The notes beneath the pieces are model-generated. The model searched no databases. It worked only from the letters and a program-made list of their open reading frames with translations, and had not been told where the DNA came from. A DNA stretch of 64,000 bases, from assembly GCF_008180865.1 (NCBI RefSeq), contig NZ_VTEX01000002.1:496001-560000 (forward strand). Direction: 5' to 3'. Below, piece after piece: positions 52,585 to 61,072 of this stretch; position 1 is the stretch's first letter; each line of letters starts with the position of its first letter. This DNA comes from Rossellomorea aquimaris. GTDB taxonomy: Bacteria > Bacillota > Bacilli > Bacillales > Bacillaceae_B. The position numbers were made by a program, and so were the translations under genes.

Positions 52585-52908
52585 TCAATCCTGTACCTCA
52601 ATCAGAAACACCTTCTCCTCAAACCCCCCACGCTTTTCAGCTTTATCTTTCCGCACTGCTTCCACTTCTTCAATAGTAGATCCATGCTGCTTAGCCAAAG
52701 CCCTAATAACCTCCAACAGATCAGCAAGTTCTTCCACCGCTTCTCCACCCGTTGCAGCCGCACAATATTCATCAAGTTCCTCATAAGCTTTTTCTTTCAA
52801 ATACTTTATGTAGTCTTTGTCGTTAAGAGTCTTTGTTGAAAATACCTTACCTTTACTTTCAATGATTTGTGGAATTTTATCCCGCACTAACTTGTTGTAG
52901 GTCGGCAT
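52585..52908 (-). CDS. MazG-like nucleoside triphosphate pyrophosphohydrolase
   Basis: A 107-residue all-helical NTP pyrophosphatase of the MazG/phosphoribosyl-ATP pyrophosphohydrolase type. The metal-binding motif can be seen as EKAYEELDEY (EExxE type) and EELADLLEVI (ExxD), preceded by YNKLVRDKIPQIIE, the usual start of this subfamily. Members remove unwanted or modified NTPs; in defence islands they are thought to affect nucleotide pools. A decayed second copy lies at 42240-42385, so the AbiH/type I block is bounded by two copies of this gene. Its start, ATG 52908, has GGAGG 5-6 nt upstream. Confidence 0.85.
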   Translation of the reverse strand: MPTYNKLVRDKIPQIIESKGKVFSTKTLNDKDYIKYLKEKAYEELDEYCAAATGGEAVEELADLLEVIRALAKQHGSTIEEVEAVRKDKAEKRGGFEEKVFLIEVQD

Positions 52909-53162
52909 GTTGGTGACCTCCTATGGATTGTATTATCTATATTTTAACATTTTATAGGTAGCCCATGGAGCAAAGATCGTGACTCCAACCCCTTCCATAC
53001 TTTTAATCCCCCTTTTAGTCATCTTCAGAAGTGGTTCTTTATAAAATAGAAAACGTGCAAAAATACATCTAATTTTTTACATATTTTTCAATAATCCAAC
53101 CACCTGTTCGTGGTGTACTTTTTTCTCCGATTTAATAATGGGGTTAAAAAGGGGAGAATTCT

Positions 53163-53426
53163 TTGGTAAAAGAAGAAAATAAGCCTTTTGCGAAAACACT
53201 GGGACAACTATTGAAACAAGGAAGATTTGAACGTGGAATGACTCAGGAGGAGTTTGCCTGGACTATTCACATGTCAGAAGAAGGCTACGGAATGATCGAG
53301 CGGGGAAAAAGAATCCCAAGTGCACTTACACTGAGTAACATACATAATAATACCGGAATAAGTATTGACCAAATTTTTCAGGAAATTGATAAAATAGAAA
53401 AAGAGAAGAAACTCAAAGAAGATTGA
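53163..53426 (+). CDS. XRE-family helix-turn-helix regulator
   Basis: An 87-residue DNA-binding protein. The Cro/CI helix-turn-helix is at ~10-65: LGQLLKQGRFERGMTQEEFA, MSEEGYGMIERGKRIPSALTLSNI. The C-terminus is a charged helix (DKIEKEKKLKED). TTG 53163 has GGGGAG 7 nt upstream. The stop overlaps the next start (TTGA), so the next small gene is coupled. It is the only plus-strand unit in the island and may control its neighbours. Confidence 0.82.
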   Translation: MVKEENKPFAKTLGQLLKQGRFERGMTQEEFAWTIHMSEEGYGMIERGKRIPSALTLSNIHNNTGISIDQIFQEIDKIEKEKKLKED

Positions 53427-53650
53427 CTGGTAGTTTAAATGGGGGGATTACCATCAAAAAACAAGAATTGATCCTATTAAAAGGGAAGCAAACATACAAT
53501 TTTATGATTATCGGCTTTACCCGTGGACATGATTATGGGGAGATATATTTCACAGATCATAATAGAAGAACTTCAATATATAGGGGTTCGGATGTGAAGG
53601 AAGTTATAAAGTTGGCTAAGAGAGAAAGCCGCAACTTACATCGGGAGTAA
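53423..53650 (+). CDS. Small protein coupled to the XRE regulator, unknown function
   Basis: A 75-residue frame starting TTG 53423 inside the regulator's stop. It has a strand-rich core (KQTYNFMIIGFTRGHDYGEIYFTDHNRRTS) and a basic C-terminal helix (EVIKLAKRESRNL). No family recognised. The ribosome site is weak, so translation may depend on coupling. It could be a modulator of the regulator. Confidence 0.5.
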   Translation: MTGSLNGGITIKKQELILLKGKQTYNFMIIGFTRGHDYGEIYFTDHNRRTSIYRGSDVKEVIKLAKRESRNLHRE

Positions 53651-53672
53651 GATGCCGCTTTCTTATTATCTT

Positions 53673-54095
53673 TTATGGAGTGCATATTTTCATTTTGAGG
53701 CGCTCTCTCAATTCCTCTACCGTTAAATACACTCCATCCTCTTTCCTATGAAGCATCGCATGACAATTCGGACACACAGGTATAAGATCCACTATCGGAT
53801 TCACCTGATAGCCCATCTGAATTTCATGTAGGGGTGTTATGTGGTGGACGTGGATGAATTCACTCCCCACTTCCCCATATGTATCTTCGAAATTCATCTT
53901 ACACACCTGGCATTGGGCACCATAGTGGTCGATACACTTCTTCCGGGCAAGAGGATTGCGTTCATATGAATTAACCGTAATCGTTCTCTGTTCCCCTTCC
54001 CACATTTCCGGCACTTCGTCAGGATAAACCTCAGTTGATAAATCCTTTTGAAAGAACGACATAATGTAGTCACGGAGCTCACCGGTAAGTTTCAT
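53673..54095 (-). CDS. HNH endonuclease, C-terminal fragment of a frameshifted EVE-HNH gene
   Basis: A frame of 140 codons that includes a complete HNH nuclease domain: CQVC, then HVHHITPLHE (the catalytic His pair), then PNCHAMLH with its C-x2-C metal ligands (CPNCH). Before it lies YERNPLARKKCIDHYG, the usual lead-in. The preceding frame ends NIQGP just where this one starts (ATGA), and read together they give NIQGP-KLTGELRDYI, a normal joint in EVE-HNH proteins. I therefore take it as the C-terminal part of one gene with a one-base deletion near 54093. It could still be translated by coupling. Confidence 0.7.
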   Translation of the reverse strand: MKLTGELRDYIMSFFQKDLSTEVYPDEVPEMWEGEQRTITVNSYERNPLARKKCIDHYGAQCQVCKMNFEDTYGEVGSEFIHVHHITPLHEIQMGYQVNPIVDLIPVCPNCHAMLHRKEDGVYLTVEELRERLKMKICTP

Positions 54096-54360
54096 GGACC
54101 CTGGATATTGCCTTTCAACCCATTCTCCCTTAATCGGTAAAGTGATAAGCCATCCGTATCAACAACATCTATCAAGCGGACACGCGTCTTATCTCCACCA
54201 ATGGATTGATCATACTTCTCTGGATCTACCCAAAACGACTGATCATAGATCGTATCATCCGTTTGAACCAATCCCTCTATTACTTCCACCTTATACCTGA
54301 CCTTTTTAACACTACCTGAAACATACAAAAATAAGATATCACCATTTTTCTTAGTTGAAG
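54092..54360 (-). pseudogene. EVE-domain segment (middle fragment of the frameshifted EVE-HNH gene)
   Basis: This frame continues an EVE (PUA-fold) domain whose start lies in the previous frame: KKNGDILFLYVSGSVKKVRYKVEVIEG, with GDILFLYVSG and the aromatic cage region the telling parts. EVE domains bind modified bases and are often joined to HNH or Mrr nucleases. The frame is entered by no proper start. One extra C near 54352 (TTCAACTAAG for TTCAATAAG) explains the break. Confidence 0.65.
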
Positions 54361-55094
54361 GAACGTTTCCAATCAAGGCTTTCATAATGGATGAATGCTC
54401 TTTCCAAGTCATATTCGTTTGGATTCGCCGGCACCAGCCAGATACGGCGGGCATTCTTATGATCCCTATCTTCTAACTCCTGGCGACGATTAGCAGCAAT
54501 CTCTGGTGGTGCTATAAAACGATACTCGCCCCCTTCGAAATGGAAGGGAATATTGTATACGTATCCCCTCTCAATAGGATCATAGCATTTAGATTTCTTT
54601 ATATTGAGATAATCAGCAAGGTAACCTGCAGCTTCTTGAATATGGGTAGCTTCATATAGTGGTTGATCATTTTTGCTGATAGTGATGGGAGTTGGCATTG
54701 GTTGCCTCCTTATATACTTCGAATTTACCTTGACCTTCTCATTAGCATAATGTTTTTTCCAAAAGTAATTATCTCTACTAGAATTGTTATTACAAATAGT
54801 TGTAAGTTCATCTTGAATATTTTTGTTTTCAAAAATAAAATAGTCTCTTCTTTTCTGTGTACTAAGCATGCTCATAAAGGAGTATCCATATGTTGATTGT
54901 TTAAGGATACCTGCCGTCCCTATTGGTATAAGATCAGCTATCTCCTTTAGTCTAAAGCTGCCCTGAATACCTCTGTGTTGATTTTCAACCTCCATCAAGA
55001 AACTTACAAATAACTTATCTCCGTTTACTCTATTTTCAATATTGCTTGTAGAAAACAGATGATAATCTCTGCAATCCCAGTCAAATTCCACCAT
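54351..55094 (-). CDS. N-terminal fragment of the frameshifted EVE-HNH endonuclease
   Basis: A frame of 247 codons with a strong ribosome site (AAGGAGG, 5 nt before ATG 55094). Residues 1-200 form a domain I do not recognise (QGSFRLKEIADLIPIGTAGILKQ; later GYVYNIPFHFEGGEYRF). The last ~35 residues, RRIWLVPANPNEYDLERAF and SLDWKRSFN, are the opening of an EVE domain, which then continues in another frame. So the gene once coded a ~475-residue reader-nuclease of three parts and is now cut at 54352 and 54093. Confidence 0.65.
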   Translation of the reverse strand: MVEFDWDCRDYHLFSTSNIENRVNGDKLFVSFLMEVENQHRGIQGSFRLKEIADLIPIGTAGILKQSTYGYSFMSMLSTQKRRDYFIFENKNIQDELTTICNNNSSRDNYFWKKHYANEKVKVNSKYIRRQPMPTPITISKNDQPLYEATHIQEAAGYLADYLNIKKSKCYDPIERGYVYNIPFHFEGGEYRFIAPPEIAANRRQELEDRDHKNARRIWLVPANPNEYDLERAFIHYESLDWKRSFN

Positions 55095-55230
55095 CACTAC
55101 CTCCTTTTATACTAGTTCTGCTTTATTCAACTCAATCCACTTGATTAAATGTTTTTTACTGGGTTCGTACCATTGAGAACATAAATAGTATTCTCTCTCC
55201 ATTATTCTAATCGGGGAAGAATAATATCTA

Positions 55231-55713
55231 TTACGCATCTTTAATTTGTTGTTTAACATCATACGAATAATCCAGTGGCTTCAGTAATGGGAAACTTAGA
55301 TTGAATGCTTTCTTCGAATATGAAGCAGTTGTTAATCGTGCAATCTCGTTTTCTGGAACACTATTCGATTCCAGTATTTCTCTTAGAGTGGTTTTCGCTA
55401 TTACACCTACCTTCTTATCATAAGGTTCCCCTGCTTTTATTATCTCCTCAGATTGGCTTACATGTTCATTTGATGAATTTTTCAACACTTGTCTTTGAAC
55501 TTCCAGTTTAATCTTGTCTGATAGAACCTGACTCTCTCTCATCAACTGATGGATTCGATCACAATTTCTCCAGTGCTCTTCCCATGTTTCATGATCAACG
55601 ATTTCAGCAAACTCCACTTTCTGGTTTACTCCATCTTTCAAAGGTATCCAGCCTACTAATGATTTCAGTGATGTTCTTAATGCCTCGTGTATATGGGGAA
55701 AGTTTTGCACCAC
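55231..55713 (-). pseudogene. C-terminal fragment of a frameshifted HNH protein
   Basis: From about 55650 downstream (minus strand) this frame continues the HNH protein of the adjoining frame: VEFAEIVDHETWEEHWRNCDRIHQLMRESQVLSDKIK is the region that in such proteins follows ERWSKPE. It adds a helical C-terminal domain of ~130 residues. The first ~35 codons of the frame are antisense-like shadow of the upstream gene. One extra A in a GAAAG run near 55645 accounts for the break. Confidence 0.6.
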
Positions 55714-56035
55714 TCAGGATCCATTCCCTCCAATCAGAGTTACCCTTGGATTGATTGCATTTCCCGCAAGCTGGAACCAAGTTATGTATTTCAGAAATAT
55801 ATCCTGTCGGCCGCTTATTTTGCACCAATGGACGGAAATGATCCCATTCTGTGTGACGATCACCGCAGTAAGCACACACGATTGCATCAGTCATACCCAA
55901 TAAAGTCAACACTTCATTAATTTCTTGATCGGTTGGTTGTATACAAGGAATAATTCCATTGATAAATGAATTAGTTATGCTAGAAGATCTCCCGTTTATT
56001 TTTACTGGAACAGGCATTTTAAATAATGGTGACAT
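55604..56035 (-). CDS. HNH endonuclease domain protein (N-terminal part of a frameshifted gene)
   Basis: A 143-codon frame with GGGAG 8 nt before ATG 56035. The HNH nuclease core is complete: CAYCGDRHTEWDHFRPL (C-x2-C, DH), and HNLVPACGKCNQSKG..W (HN, C-x2-C, then N). The last genuine residues are ERWSKPE; the remaining few are out-of-frame. The intact gene would have been ~268 residues. The fragment retains all catalytic residues, so some activity is possible. It is the right-hand end of the defence island. Confidence 0.72.
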   Translation of the reverse strand: MSPLFKMPVPVKINGRSSSITNSFINGIIPCIQPTDQEINEVLTLLGMTDAIVCAYCGDRHTEWDHFRPLVQNKRPTGYISEIHNLVPACGKCNQSKGNSDWREWILSGAKLSPYTRGIKNITEIISRLDTFERWSKPESGVC

Positions 56036-56156
56036 AGGTTAAGCTCCCTATCTATTAATTTGTCTAATATTATCTAAATTTGCAATTACAACATGTAATA
56101 TTATGGTAACATAAAAGGAGTATTTTACTAGTATTGAATGAAACGAGGAGCCACTT

Positions 56157-56771
56157 ATGCCTATAACAGAAAGAGACTATTGGAACGATTACAGGTATAG
56201 ACCCAAAAGCAAGAAAGCGCCCAAATGGTCATGGGGCGTCATCGGATTTATCCTCCTGGCATTGTTCGCCAGCGGGTTACCAATGAAAATCTACAACGAA
56301 ATCACAATTCAACAGGAACAAAATATACGAAGCTACCTGCAGGAGCGAGAGCAATACTTCAGTTCCAGCGATCAAAGTTTTAAACAATTGATGACCAAGA
56401 TTAATGCCGCCAACGGAAACCTTTCATCCCTGGCACTCGACATTAATGAAACCAACATGATGCTCACTCGAAATTATCAGAAGCTCATTGCTCTAAATCC
56501 TCCTAGGGAATTTAAGGAGCTACATGACAAAACCGTCGAACACTACGTCATCAAACAAGCAGCCGTCGATTATCTGATGTCATCAGCAAATGCCAATACC
56601 TATCATTCTGAAATCCTTTCTACTTATATAGAAGAAAGTAATCAAATGATGAGTGATTTACGTCCATTGATGATTGAAGGATTGCAGAAAGCGGACCTGC
56701 GTTATCGCATCGAGCAGGATGGGACGTTGACTTATTGGGTGAAGGATCATTATGCGGGGAGTTTGGAGTAG
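56157..56771 (+). CDS. Membrane-anchored protein, unknown function
   Basis: A 204-residue protein with a basic N-terminus (RPKSKKAPKWSW), one membrane helix (~27-44), then a helical extracytoplasmic domain (~50-200) with long amphipathic helices (EREQYFSSSDQSFKQLMTKI, NETNMMLTRNYQKL). It resembles small Bacillus surface proteins of unknown role; no family is assigned. AACGAGGAGCC lies before the ATG. It is a single plus-strand gene between the island and the catabolic operon. Confidence 0.7.
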   Translation: MPITERDYWNDYRYRPKSKKAPKWSWGVIGFILLALFASGLPMKIYNEITIQQEQNIRSYLQEREQYFSSSDQSFKQLMTKINAANGNLSSLALDINETNMMLTRNYQKLIALNPPREFKELHDKTVEHYVIKQAAVDYLMSSANANTYHSEILSTYIEESNQMMSDLRPLMIEGLQKADLRYRIEQDGTLTYWVKDHYAGSLE

Positions 56772-56784
56772 GAAAAACAAGAAA

Positions 56785-56815
56785 AGGTCCGTCCCCAAAT
56801 CCCAGGAACGGACCT
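56785..56815 (-). terminator. Rho-independent terminator after the permease gene
   Basis: AGGTCCGT and ACGGACCT pair, with an inner CC/GG pair; on the minus strand TTTTCTTGTTTTT follows. It lies 4 nt beyond the permease stop and ends the operon. Confidence 0.85.
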
Positions 56816-56818
56816 CCC

Positions 56819-58162
56819 TCACACCCAATTCAAGACATACACATACACAAACGCCAACCCCGTTATCGAAAGAAAATATACCCCATTCCACTTAAATGCT
56901 ACAGTTACCCCATTCCTCTTAACACACTGACTAATAATGATATTCATAGCATTCAACGGCGAGATTGCAGATGACAGCATCCAAGTGAAAATGCACATAA
57001 ACGCAACACTAGCGACCGCTACATTGGGCATGGTTGCAAAATCAAGCGAGGTTAATATCAACGGTGTTACGATAATCTGATGCACTCCGAGAAATGCCAT
57101 AAAGGTTACCAAAAGGATGATGAAGAGAAACAAAACGCCAATGGATTGTGTGGCCGACCACTGTATGGACTTCTCCAATAGTTCCTTGACGGGTGTATGG
57201 GATACAGCATTCCCGAACAGCCCTGCACTTAAGAAGAGGCAGATCTCCATTTTTTGCGAGTGGAGCTTGTTCTTATAGAGAATGATTTCTTCTTTAACAA
57301 TTGATTGTCTTTTCCGGAAAATCACCCAGGCCACAGGAACCAGAAAACAAATGATGCTGACCAGGAGCAGCATGGACTTCTGGAATACCTGCTCCATGAC
57401 AATCAACAGTACTACCAATCCAAGGACAAAACCAAGGAGGAGATACATATCCTTCTTTGGCCCTTTATCATGTGATATCAATACGTTTTTTTCCTCGGCT
57501 GCAGCAGTCTCTTCTACGATCCTAGGTCGAAAAAGAACGATCCCCACCGTCATTTGAATAACGGCAAACATTACTCCTACGGCGACATATGAGAGATAAG
57601 TAATATCTAAATAGAATAGGACAATCCCCACAGATGCAAAAAAGGGTGACCATATGACGGCCGGGGTAAATCCTACATAATAGGATCTTGATAGTAACTT
57701 GGACGGTAGGTGTATACTTTCCACAAAACCATGAACAATCCTCAAGGCACCCATATTTAAGATAGGTGCCAGGGTTAACATAAACGTGCTTATGCCATAA
57801 AACGTTTTTCGTGGGTTGTTTTTCAACTCATTCAAATAAAGGATTACAGAATCAATGATTCCTTCTCTTCTCAGTGGCACTGACAGAAGTGGAGCTAAAA
57901 TGAGAATCGATAACAGGGGCATATTTTGCGTGATTCCCTGAACCAGATCAAAGCCTGTATCTCCAACCGTATAGTGAATGATTCCCCCTGCAGTAAACAG
58001 ACCCAGTGTAAATATCCGGCCTTTCCATTCTAATAAAGGAAGGAATAGCAAAAATACGGCAGTGGCCACTATGTTAAAAACCAAACCAATATAAACGTTT
58101 GGCATTAAAGTCTCAACAATATAAAGAAAACACATGCTCATGATGAGAGAAAAACGTAACAT
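56819..58162 (-). CDS. Anion/carboxylate permease-like membrane protein
   Basis: Integral membrane protein of 447 residues with about 11-12 helices and a central cytoplasmic loop (~225-250, EETAAAEEKNVLISHDKGPKK). The two halves look alike in layout (…APILNMGALRIV and LSSAISPLNAMNII near the ends), as in ArsB/NhaD- or DcuC-type carriers. Its place at the end of an operon with a tartrate/malate-type dehydrogenase suggests transport of a C4 or hydroxy acid (inference). It starts 67 nt after the dehydrogenase gene. Confidence 0.75.
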   Translation of the reverse strand: MLRFSLIMSMCFLYIVETLMPNVYIGLVFNIVATAVFLLFLPLLEWKGRIFTLGLFTAGGIIHYTVGDTGFDLVQGITQNMPLLSILILAPLLSVPLRREGIIDSVILYLNELKNNPRKTFYGISTFMLTLAPILNMGALRIVHGFVESIHLPSKLLSRSYYVGFTPAVIWSPFFASVGIVLFYLDITYLSYVAVGVMFAVIQMTVGIVLFRPRIVEETAAAEEKNVLISHDKGPKKDMYLLLGFVLGLVVLLIVMEQVFQKSMLLLVSIICFLVPVAWVIFRKRQSIVKEEIILYKNKLHSQKMEICLFLSAGLFGNAVSHTPVKELLEKSIQWSATQSIGVLFLFIILLVTFMAFLGVHQIIVTPLILTSLDFATMPNVAVASVAFMCIFTWMLSSAISPLNAMNIIISQCVKRNGVTVAFKWNGVYFLSITGLAFVYVYVLNWV

Positions 58163-58229
58163 GTTGTCCCTTCTCTCTTTAAGTCTCTAACAATCTACTA
58201 CTTAAAATACGTATTTAGAAAATCGTTAC

Positions 58230-59330
58230 TTATCCCTTTTGTACTTTGTCATGAAGAGGTGCATGATGCCTTAATAAATCCCTGAATTCATTCCCGAGTT
58301 GTTCAGTCGTTGCCCCACCACCGAGATCAGGGGTGAGAACATCCTTCTGTGAAAGAATCTCCTGAATGGTCGACAAAATCGCACGACCCCATTCTTCTTC
58401 ACCAAAGTGATCCATCATCTGACTGACAGACCATATGGCAGCAAGTGGATTTGCAAGACCCTTTCCGGCAATATCAGGAGCAGAGCCGTGGATGGGTTCA
58501 AACATGGAAGGATAGGTTCGTTCAGGATTGATATTGGCCCCCGCTGCCAAGCCTAGTCCACCTGTAATCGCAGCACCTAAGTCCGTCAGGATATCCCCGA
58601 AAAGATTGGATGTCACAACAATTTCGAATCTTTCCGGCTGAAGGACGAAATAAAGGCTTGCTGCGTCCACAAGGTAAGAATACGTTTGGACGTCAGGATA
58701 TTCTTTCCCTACTTCGGTAAATACCTCATCCCAGAAGACCATGGAATAATTAAGGGCATTCGCTTTGCTGATACTCGTCAGCGTCTTCTTCTGTTTCCGT
58801 GCTTCTTCATATGCATAGCGGATAATCCGTTCAGTACCTTTCCGGGAAAAAACGCCCGTCTGTAGTACCACTTCCTCAGGCTTTCCTTTAAAGAGCCAGT
58901 CACCGGCTCCAGCATATTCCCCTTCGCTGTTCTCACGAATCACTAGAAAGTCTATTTCATTTTCACTTTTATTCTTAAGGGGGGTTAAACCAGGGTGCAA
59001 GAGTTTAATCGGCCTGAGGTTTACGTATTGATCAAACTTTTTGCGAATTTCCAAGAGTAATTCCCAAAGAGAAATGTGGTCGGGAACTCCAGGATAGCCC
59101 ACCGCTCCCAAGTAGATGGCATCGAATTCCTTCAATTGATCTATTCCGTCGTCAGCCATCATTTTTCCGGTTTCCACATAATACTCACATCCCCAAGGAA
59201 AATCCGTAAAGCTGAAAGAAAGTCGTGGATCGACTTCCTCAATCATTTTTAGTACCTTTACACCTTCCGCTACGACTTCAGGTCCTATCCCATCCCCTGG
59301 GATAAGGGCAATGTTCATCTTTTTCATCAT
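58230..59330 (-). CDS. Tartrate/D-malate dehydrogenase-like (isopropylmalate dehydrogenase family)
   Basis: NAD-dependent beta-decarboxylating dehydrogenase of 366 residues. NIALIPGDGIGPEV opens the fold; GAVGYPGVPDHISLWELLLEIRK (PDHISLW is the mark of the tartrate/D-malate branch rather than LeuB, which has GGP..D..RPE); substrate residues in NLRPIKL, RENSEGEYAG; metal aspartates in SNLFGDILTDLGA; NAD site EPIHGSAPDIAGKG. The start is the first of two ATG codons at 59330 behind GGAGG (6 nt). It likely oxidises D-malate, tartrate or a 3-alkyl analogue. It follows the SDR gene by 10 nt. Confidence 0.88.
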   Translation of the reverse strand: MMKKMNIALIPGDGIGPEVVAEGVKVLKMIEEVDPRLSFSFTDFPWGCEYYVETGKMMADDGIDQLKEFDAIYLGAVGYPGVPDHISLWELLLEIRKKFDQYVNLRPIKLLHPGLTPLKNKSENEIDFLVIRENSEGEYAGAGDWLFKGKPEEVVLQTGVFSRKGTERIIRYAYEEARKQKKTLTSISKANALNYSMVFWDEVFTEVGKEYPDVQTYSYLVDAASLYFVLQPERFEIVVTSNLFGDILTDLGAAITGGLGLAAGANINPERTYPSMFEPIHGSAPDIAGKGLANPLAAIWSVSQMMDHFGEEEWGRAILSTIQEILSQKDVLTPDLGGGATTEQLGNEFRDLLRHHAPLHDKVQKG

Positions 59331-59340
59331 CCTCGACCTC

Positions 59341-60102
59341 CTATGCTTTTGGTCCCCCGGCAACATATAACACCTGACCGCTAATAAACGAAGAATCCGG
59401 GCTCGCAAAAAAGCTCGCTGCTTGCGCGATGTCTTCCGGTGTACCAGCCCTGTTGACCGGGATTTGCTTTACTTTGGCTTCTATCAGTTCTTCGAAAGGG
59501 ATCCCCAGCCGTTCTGCTACTGCTTTGGTCATGTCTGTCATGATAAAGCCGGGTGCGATCGCGTTCACCGTGATATTATATTTCCCAAGCTCAATGGCTA
59601 ACGTCTTAGTAAAACCCTGTATGCCAGCCTTCGCTGCAGCGTAATTCGCCTGACCTCTGCTTCCGAGTGCTGAAACGGAAGATAGATTAATGATTCGTCC
59701 ATACTGATTTTTCACCATTGATTTCTGGGCATATTTACTGCAAAGGAACGTCCCTTTTAAATGAACATTCATCACATCGTCCCAGTCATTGGAACTCATC
59801 TTATACAATAGATTGTCACGAATGATCCCGGCATTATTAATGACGATATCTACCTTCCCATGTTCCCCTTCCACCTCGGCGAATAGCTTCTCCACTTCCG
59901 CTTCGTTGGTGACATCGGCGGTTATGGCCTTAACCGAAAGATTCTCTTCCATGAACTGATGATAGGTCTCCAATAAAGCCTGTTCCTGAATGTCTACTAG
60001 ATAAACAGTGGCACCTCCTATGGCAAGCTTTTTGGAAATCTCCCTGCCGATGCCCCTGCTGGCACCAGTCACGATGGCTACTTGATTCTCCAGGTTTGGC
60101 AT
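59341..60102 (-). CDS. Short-chain dehydrogenase/reductase, FabG-like
   Basis: Classical SDR of 253 residues. Cofactor site TGASRGIG; NNAG; catalytic Ser in NLSSVSALG, then YAAAK (Tyr, Lys), and PGFIMTDM. The closest pattern is 3-oxoacyl reductase (FabG) type; within a CoA-ester operon it would act on a 3-hydroxyacyl or 3-oxoacyl-CoA (inference). Start: ATG 60102, preceded by GGGGAGTGAGG; a frame back to 60189 lies inside the upstream gene. It begins 4 nt after the flavoprotein gene. Confidence 0.9.
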   Translation of the reverse strand: MPNLENQVAIVTGASRGIGREISKKLAIGGATVYLVDIQEQALLETYHQFMEENLSVKAITADVTNEAEVEKLFAEVEGEHGKVDIVINNAGIIRDNLLYKMSSNDWDDVMNVHLKGTFLCSKYAQKSMVKNQYGRIINLSSVSALGSRGQANYAAAKAGIQGFTKTLAIELGKYNITVNAIAPGFIMTDMTKAVAERLGIPFEELIEAKVKQIPVNRAGTPEDIAQAASFFASPDSSFISGQVLYVAGGPKA

Positions 60103-60106
60103 GACC

Positions 60107-61072
60107 TCACTCCCCTCTGTGATTCTGGTATAATCGCTCAAGCTGCTGCTCATATTCTTCCACGATGTTCTGAATGATCTCTTTAGCACTTCTAATTTCG
60201 TTGATTAATCCGATTGTCTGGCCCAATGAAATGACGCCTGAATGGTCATTTCCGGTAGTGAGTAATTCCTGATAAGATTCACCGCTAATATAAGGAAAGA
60301 TCTCTTCAAGGGTGGCTCCTGCTCTCTCCTTTTCGACAAGCTCCACCGCCCGTTCCGTTTTCATCACTCTCATGGCTTTTCCAATCGATTTTTTCACAAG
60401 GATGGTATCGGTTTCTTGTAAATCTATTAATCTCCTTTTAATCGATTCATGGAGGACCACTTCCTTCGAAGCTAAAAACCTTGTACCCATCTGGACGCCT
60501 TGAGCACCTAAAGCAAAAGCAGCAAGAGCGGATTTCCCTGTTGAGAATCCTCCTGCTGCAATGACTGGTATAGAAAGTTCCTCCACAGCCTTCTGTATCA
60601 ACGTAAGACTGGTGACGTCTTCTCTTCCTGGGTGGCCTCCACACTCATATCCAACCACCACCACTGCATCACAGCCGATCGCTTCCGCCTTTTTGGCAAA
60701 CCTGACGGATGGGACAACATGAACCACCTTTATTTCGTTTCCTTTCAAACTGTCCATATATTTCTCAGGGTTGTTCCCTGAAGTAAAGACAACTGGTACA
60801 TGGGCTTCTATGGCACCCTCAACGAATTCATCCATCGGTTTACGTATCCCAATGGCAATATTGACTCCAAATGGCTTAGAGGTGAGTCTTCTTGCAACTG
60901 AGATATCATCCAGCATCTCTTCCTTGGACGAATAGCTCCCTGCTGTGATGAGCCCGAGCCCTCCTGCTTCTGATACTGCGGAAACGAGCGGCGAGGTTCC
61001 AAGTCCCTGGAGTCCGCCTTGGATGATGGGATAGCGAATGTTAAACATCTTTGTTATAGCTGTATTCATCAT
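60107..61072 (-). CDS. NAD(P)H-dependent flavin oxidoreductase, nitronate monooxygenase-like
   Basis: FMN-binding TIM-barrel protein of 321 residues. RYPIIQGGLQGLGTSPLVSAVSEAGGLG at the start (key parts IIQGG and GGLG), the FMN-phosphate region GYECGGHPGRED, PVIAAGGFSTG and ALGAQGVQMGTRFLAS are typical. The family includes nitronate monooxygenases, FabK-like enoyl reductases and 2,4-dienoyl reductases, and this sequence does not decide between them. In this operon an enoyl-CoA-type activity seems more apt than nitronate oxidation (inference). Its ATGA start overlaps the thioesterase stop. Confidence 0.85.
   Translation of the reverse strand: MMNTAITKMFNIRYPIIQGGLQGLGTSPLVSAVSEAGGLGLITAGSYSSKEEMLDDISVARRLTSKPFGVNIAIGIRKPMDEFVEGAIEAHVPVVFTSGNNPEKYMDSLKGNEIKVVHVVPSVRFAKKAEAIGCDAVVVVGYECGGHPGREDVTSLTLIQKAVEELSIPVIAAGGFSTGKSALAAFALGAQGVQMGTRFLASKEVVLHESIKRRLIDLQETDTILVKKSIGKAMRVMKTERAVELVEKERAGATLEEIFPYISGESYQELLTTGNDHSGVISLGQTIGLINEIRSAKEIIQNIVEEYEQQLERLYQNHRGE

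Noticed and set aside
42240-52640. Direct repeats as recent att sites of an integrative element
   Set aside because: The MazG 3' ends differ at about one base in four, no integrase gene lies within, and the left copy has internal deletions; duplicated flanking genes are the safer reading.
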